Shown: one piece after another, positions 46,023 to 49,526 of the stretch
Layout: each line of letters opens with the position of its first letter
How positions within the stretch are numbered: position 1 is the first letter of the stretch
Origin: Mesotaenium endlicherianum
Lineage: Eukaryota > Streptophyta > Zygnematophyceae > Zygnematales > Mesotaeniaceae
Length of the DNA stretch: 49,526 nt
Assembly: GCA_009602735.1 (NCBI GenBank)
Contig: WELA01004762.1
Location: 1-49,526, forward strand
Direction: 5' to 3'
Notes under the pieces: model-generated
Databases searched by the model: none
What the model saw: the letters and a program-made list of their open reading frames with translations, nothing else
What the model was told of the DNA's origin: nothing
Made by a program: the position numbers and the translations under genes

Positions 46023-46027
46023 GTCCG
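46023..46027. repeat. Target-site duplication GTCCG (right copy)
   Basis: Exact copy of 39360-39364. Confidence 0.95.
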
Positions 46028-47272
46028 TCATCATAAACGGGTATGGTGGTCAAAAGTAACGTTGCACGTTGTTTCGGTGTTCAACAGATGTCAAATTCTA
46101 AAAGTCGTCAATATTCTCCATCTCTTCGATGACAACTTTCAAAAAAAGTAAACTGATCTGATATATCATTTAACACGTTTGATTTTCAAACCAATCAAGA
46201 TTAAGCGTGACAATAGAATGTAGCTTAATTCTCGACATGTTTAAATCTTAACGAACACAACTTAATGATTTCATCATTGGTAAGTCGCGGATTCATTTAA
46301 ATCTTAAAACTGATTTTGCCATTTACCGATTGACATATTATTTGTTGGGGGCCAATCCCATTGCAACGCTAGCAATAGGAAAAACCTTACAACATTTCGT
46401 CAGCATCGGTGGACGAGTTTAAATGTGCAACTCCGCTACCTTTACATACTCATGTACTCGTCTTGAACAAGTTTTAAAGGCAAAGTAATTAGCATAATTA
46501 GCATCTTACAATCTCCTCATTTATTTCTTAGATATGCAAATAGCTGCTTAATTTGGCCCTGCAAGTTTTGAAGTTGGAAAAGTTTGAAGAGGCAACAATG
46601 CGAGGTAAGCAAAATTTATAAGATTCAAACAATTGCTTTTGTGGCAATCATTACTCCTTTGGGAGTCAAGGAAGCTTTCCAAGACTTTAAGTTTTAAACG
46701 AGTATTGCTCTCAGCTACTTATCGATACTCTAGCATCTCACTTCGAGTCTGAAAGTTCCTCATGGCCACATTCAAAACATTCATTCAGGTGATGATGGCG
46801 TGCAAGCACGTACATCAACAATGACTACGAATTTAGAAACTCAAGAAAATAAACCACATAATCTCATGTAGCACATGTACAATAGTCCATATGTGACATT
46901 AGCAATGTCATTCACTTTGTCATCCACTTTGACAAGATAAGAAGTATTCTGTTTGTTAGTTTCAAAATCCGTATTTTCTCAAGGTGGTCCAAAATAGTCA
47001 AATTGAACTCTTGAAGTTTTGTATTTGCTAGCACGGCCACAAACATGCATTAGGATTGTATCGACTACAGCATCGTCTAACTGACGTAGACCTAGTACAC
47101 TTCCATATTTTGAAATGGTTGGTTTCACTCCGGACCACGTCCTCTTTAGTTTGTAGTACGCTTTTTGCGCACCCACTTGTTGACAAGAAGTGGCAGTCTT
47201 TGGCGTAGCATGCATTCTGAAACGTAAGTATTGTAGTGTTTCTTGCGGCGTAAGAACTTAGCATAGCAGTTG
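46028..47272. other. AT-rich intergenic region; no gene seen
   Basis: Low-GC sequence between the retrotransposon and the MULE. No long frame, repeat or RNA gene recognised. Confidence 0.5.
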
Positions 47273-47283
47273 ATTTTAGAAAA

Positions 47284-47409
47284 GGGAAAAATACATTTTT
47301 ACCATCATTTTGCGCCGTTATACCAGATTTGCCATCGCTTTGTGCAAACTGGACAGAAATATACAGAATCTGCCAATTTGGACAGAAGTACCACTTTTTC
47401 GTCTCGAAC
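47284..47409 (+). repeat. MULE left terminal inverted repeat
   Basis: Pairs with 47930-48053; roughly three quarters of positions match by eye, with the central GACAGAAATATACA exact. Confidence 0.8.
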
Positions 47410-47929
47410 GCCTCAGAAATATGTAGCAGTGAGAACGAAGGCTTTTCTTTATCACTAGGCCTTGTCAGTAAACTTGTGCAAGTAAGGCTTAACACGAATG
47501 AACGAGGGTGTGAAGTCATTGCACTCAATGTAGGATTTTTGCTTCCGATGAAAATCTTGGCTTTGTAGACTAAAATTTAAGAGGGATACCAATCTGAAAT
47601 GGAATCGAAGAGTTGAAGGACTGGAGGGGAGGGCCAAAAGACCTTTGGGCCTCCCTGAAAGTACGCTCTAGGACTCAAGGTTAAGGTTTACGGTGAAGAG
47701 TTGTAAATAATTAAGCTTGGAGAAATTTTAGATGTTTGAAAGAAACAAATATAGCTGCTCATATGTGGTCATTGAAATTGGGCAAATGTCCACATCAACT
47801 CTTTGCTTAGAACATAATATTAAAAGACATTCGGGTGGAGATAGTTTGCACGCCCTTTACGGTAGATAACTTAAAAGTGCTCGACGACACTCGCCGTACA
47901 AAGCATACAGTGAGAAAGAAGCAAAACAG

Positions 47930-48053
47930 GTTCAGGACGAAAAAGTGGTATTTTGTCCACATTTGAAGAATGTGTATATTTCTGTCAAGTTTACACAAAT
48001 CGATGGTGAATTAAGTTATAGCGGCGCAAATCGATGGTAAAGATGTATTTCTC
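47930..48053 (-). repeat. MULE right terminal inverted repeat
   Basis: Reverse complement aligns with 47284-47409. Similarity ends abruptly just inside the shared TTTTTCGTC. Confidence 0.8.
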
Positions 48054-48064
48054 ATTTTAGAAAA

Positions 48065-48660
48065 TGTGTATTTGCCCGTACCATCTTTCTTTAGGAAACG
48101 TTGTATTAGACGTACCAGCAGATCGTGGGACTGGTCGCGAAATTTTGGGTACCTTGTAGGAAAAGTTGTAGGTTTTTGTCGTACTACTTCATTTCACTAT
48201 TTAGTTGGTACATTTGAACCACTCCAGGTTTTGGAAAGTGTGAGAGACTTGCGCGTACCAGAAGTTTTATGCCAAGCAATGCTAAGTTGTTGACATATTT
48301 TGACGTACCCGAGCGCACCATTTCTGTCAGAGTGTTCAGAACTTTTGTGTATTCCTATCGGCTCCGATGTCTTGCTTGTAGTGCATGACGAGAAGAAAGC
48401 TACATGTGAGATGGGAAATATTTTGTTTGGAAAAGAAAAGAGCATACGATAACGTGCAATGGAATTAAGTTACTGCTTGAAGAGGACGCCTAGGTATCGG
48501 TAAAGCCTGGTCAGCTGTCCCAGGCATGAAACTTGGGATTACCAATGTACTGCCCTAAAATAGTAAGACATTCTCCACTTACCAGCCGTTATTTTATTCG
48601 TGATAATGACAGAACGGTGAGAAAAGAGGACTTTGCGGCTTTCAAGCTACCCCAGCAAAC
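48065..48660. promoter_or_regulatory. Upstream region of the MYND gene
   Basis: AT-rich sequence between the MULE and the MYND start codon. It presumably holds that gene's promoter. No specific box identified. Confidence 0.4.
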
Positions 48661-49338
48661 ATGGCCCGTAAGCTCACTATAGGTGTCGCTAAAAGGGAGG
48701 TAGCGACCGTGAAGGACAAGGCACACATTCGTCAGATGTTCTTTGTGGGACTTGGTGTTTCCTTCATGGGGTTTACCAGCTGGGGCATATACGGGGTAGG
48801 CTATGGCATCCTGATGTGCTCAGGCCTAGCAGTGACAGGTGTTTGCGCGTGGATGCTGTACAAGGTCCACGTGGAGGAGAAGGCTGCAGGGGATAGCGCA
48901 GGAGGTGTCAATGGGGGAGCAAAGAACGAGAGCAGGTGTAGCATCTCAAAGGTTCCACCTGGCACTCTGTGCTACGAGTGCCTGGAGAGGGCGGCCGAGT
49001 CGCAGTGTGGGGCATGCAAGATGGTGTTCTACTGTGGCGACATGTGTCAGAGGCAGGCCTGGAGGGGGGGCCACAAAAGGGTATGCAAGTTAGCGACTGC
49101 CGCTGCTGGGAGGCCCCCTCCCGTCTTGACTAAGGCTCAGACTGCCAGCCTGGAGGGCTACCTGACACTCATAGAGCACCTTCTAGACCCCCACGGCCTT
49201 AAACCCTTGGATCCCGAGTCGCTCACCAAGATTTTGCACAGGTTGGTTTTCTGCCACCCCCGCGGGACTCCTCCTGCCTGCCACTTGGCTTTCGTTTACA
49301 AAATACGACAAGCACCTGTTGTCTGGGGGATGTTGTAA
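48661..49338 (+). CDS. Membrane-anchored MYND-type zinc finger protein, probably 3' partial
   Basis: ATG at 48661. Residues about 27-67 are hydrophobic (FFVGLGVSFMGFTSWGIYGV onward) and can form one or two membrane spans. A linker follows, then a MYND zinc finger with C104, C107, C116, C119, C125, C129, H138 and C142 (CYEC, CGAC, FYCGDMC, HKRVC). MYND fingers usually bind proline-rich partners. A likely donor after CACAG (exon end 49241) suggests the gene continues beyond the window; without splicing the frame stops at 49338 after a tail that looks like intron. I do not recognise the wider family. The combination of an N-terminal membrane anchor and MYND hints at an organelle or ER-membrane protein, but that is inference. 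Confidence 0.7.
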   Translation: MARKLTIGVAKREVATVKDKAHIRQMFFVGLGVSFMGFTSWGIYGVGYGILMCSGLAVTGVCAWMLYKVHVEEKAAGDSAGGVNGGAKNESRCSISKVPPGTLCYECLERAAESQCGACKMVFYCGDMCQRQAWRGGHKRVCKLATAAAGRPPPVLTKAQTASLEGYLTLIEHLLDPHGLKPLDPESLTKILHRLVFCHPRGTPPACHLAFVYKIRQAPVVWGML

Positions 49339-49526
49339 ACCAGGGGTGTTGGCAACTGCCTCATGTTGAGGGTTTGAGCATCGAGGGGTTGGGGACTTGC
49401 AAGCTGCCGGCAGTACATTCTCAAAGCAGCCTAGGTTAGGGGCCTGCCTACTTTGATCATTCTCTTCTCAAGGTTTTGTCTCAAGCTATAGTAAGCCAGG
49501 CATTTCTTATGAGCCCGGAGGGGGGG

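Larger units (their letters stand above)
39360..46027 (-). mobile_element. Full-length Ty3/gypsy chromovirus LTR retrotransposon
   Basis: Element body 39365-46022 (6658 bp), transcribed on the minus strand and bracketed by the 5-bp duplication GTCCG. Order in sense direction: 5' LTR, initiator-Met tRNA PBS, gag (with one internal stop), -1 frameshift signal, pol (protease, RT, RNase H, integrase, chromodomain), about 770 bp without coding, PPT, 3' LTR. The two 492-bp LTRs differ at three bases, so insertion is recent. Domain order RT-RNaseH-INT identifies Ty3/gypsy, and the C-terminal chromodomain places it in the chromoviruses. It lies in an AT-rich intergenic stretch between CUL4 and the MYND gene. 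Confidence 0.97.
47273..48064. mobile_element. Non-autonomous Mutator-like element (MULE) with its target duplication
   Basis: Element body 47284-48053 (770 bp). Outer ends are GGGAAAAATACA on the left and, reverse-complemented, GAGAAATACA on the right. Arms 47284-47409 and 47930-48053 are imperfect inverted repeats of about 125 nt that share CATTTTTACC/CATCTTTACC, TTTGCGCCG, GACAGAAATATACA and TACCACTTTTTCGTC. An exact 11-bp direct repeat ATTTTAGAAAA flanks the body at 47273-47283 and 48054-48064. Long TIRs starting with G and a 9-11 bp duplication are the marks of the Mutator superfamily. The 520-bp interior has no transposase. Confidence 0.8.

Noticed and set aside
47028..47528. 166-codon minus-strand frame
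   Set aside because: It runs through the MULE terminal repeat, and its apparent motif recurs only because the other TIR encodes the same thing.

Overview
This is a nuclear window from a photosynthetic eukaryote of the green lineage (Viridiplantae). The evidence is spliceosomal introns with GT-AG ends in every gene, a plant-type CUL4 and gamma-tubulin complex protein 3 (GCP3), a chloroplast rhodanese with a transit-peptide-like start, and a Ty3/gypsy chromovirus primed by initiator-Met tRNA. A decayed integrase-plus-PHD retroelement, of a kind I associate with green-algal genomes, and intron-rich, GC-rich genes packed with CA/TG repeats make a green alga more likely than a land plant. I cannot name the species.

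Layout. (1) 374-3785 (+): 3' part of a plant HSP20-like protein gene (four exons visible; 5' end outside the window). (2) 8570-5749 (-): complete five-exon DCC1/DSCC1 gene (sister-chromatid cohesion, alternative RFC clamp loader). (3) 9269-17594 (+): thirteen-exon GCP3 gene, divergent from DCC1 across a 698-bp shared upstream region. (4) 18496-20298 (+): STR9-like chloroplast rhodanese. (5) 37651-21977 (-): complete 17-exon CUL4 gene spanning 15.7 kb, whose exons join in phase to 813 codons; its introns hold CA/TG microsatellites, minisatellites, both large N gaps and an antisense retroelement relic (31440-32340). (6) 39360-46027: a complete Ty3/gypsy chromovirus on the minus strand with two 492-bp LTRs, PBS, PPT and a 5-bp target duplication; gag and pol are separated by a canonical -1 frameshift signal, and gag carries a premature stop. 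(7) 47284-48053: a non-autonomous Mutator-like (MULE) element with long imperfect TIRs and an 11-bp target duplication. (8) 48661 onward (+): a membrane-anchored MYND zinc-finger protein, probably running off the right edge.

Sequence character changes near 37.7 kb: to the left it is GC-rich and gene- and microsatellite-dense; to the right it is AT-rich, gene-poor and carries the mobile elements. The host genes do not form a pathway, although DCC1, GCP3 and CUL4 all act in DNA replication, chromosome segregation or cell-cycle control. The most interesting structures are the gag/pol frameshift signal, the recent chromovirus insertion, the MULE, and sense-strand TG-rich tracts near many 3' splice sites. 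All exon boundaries were inferred by eye from splice signals, phase and recalled family sequences; no alignment or transcript data were used.
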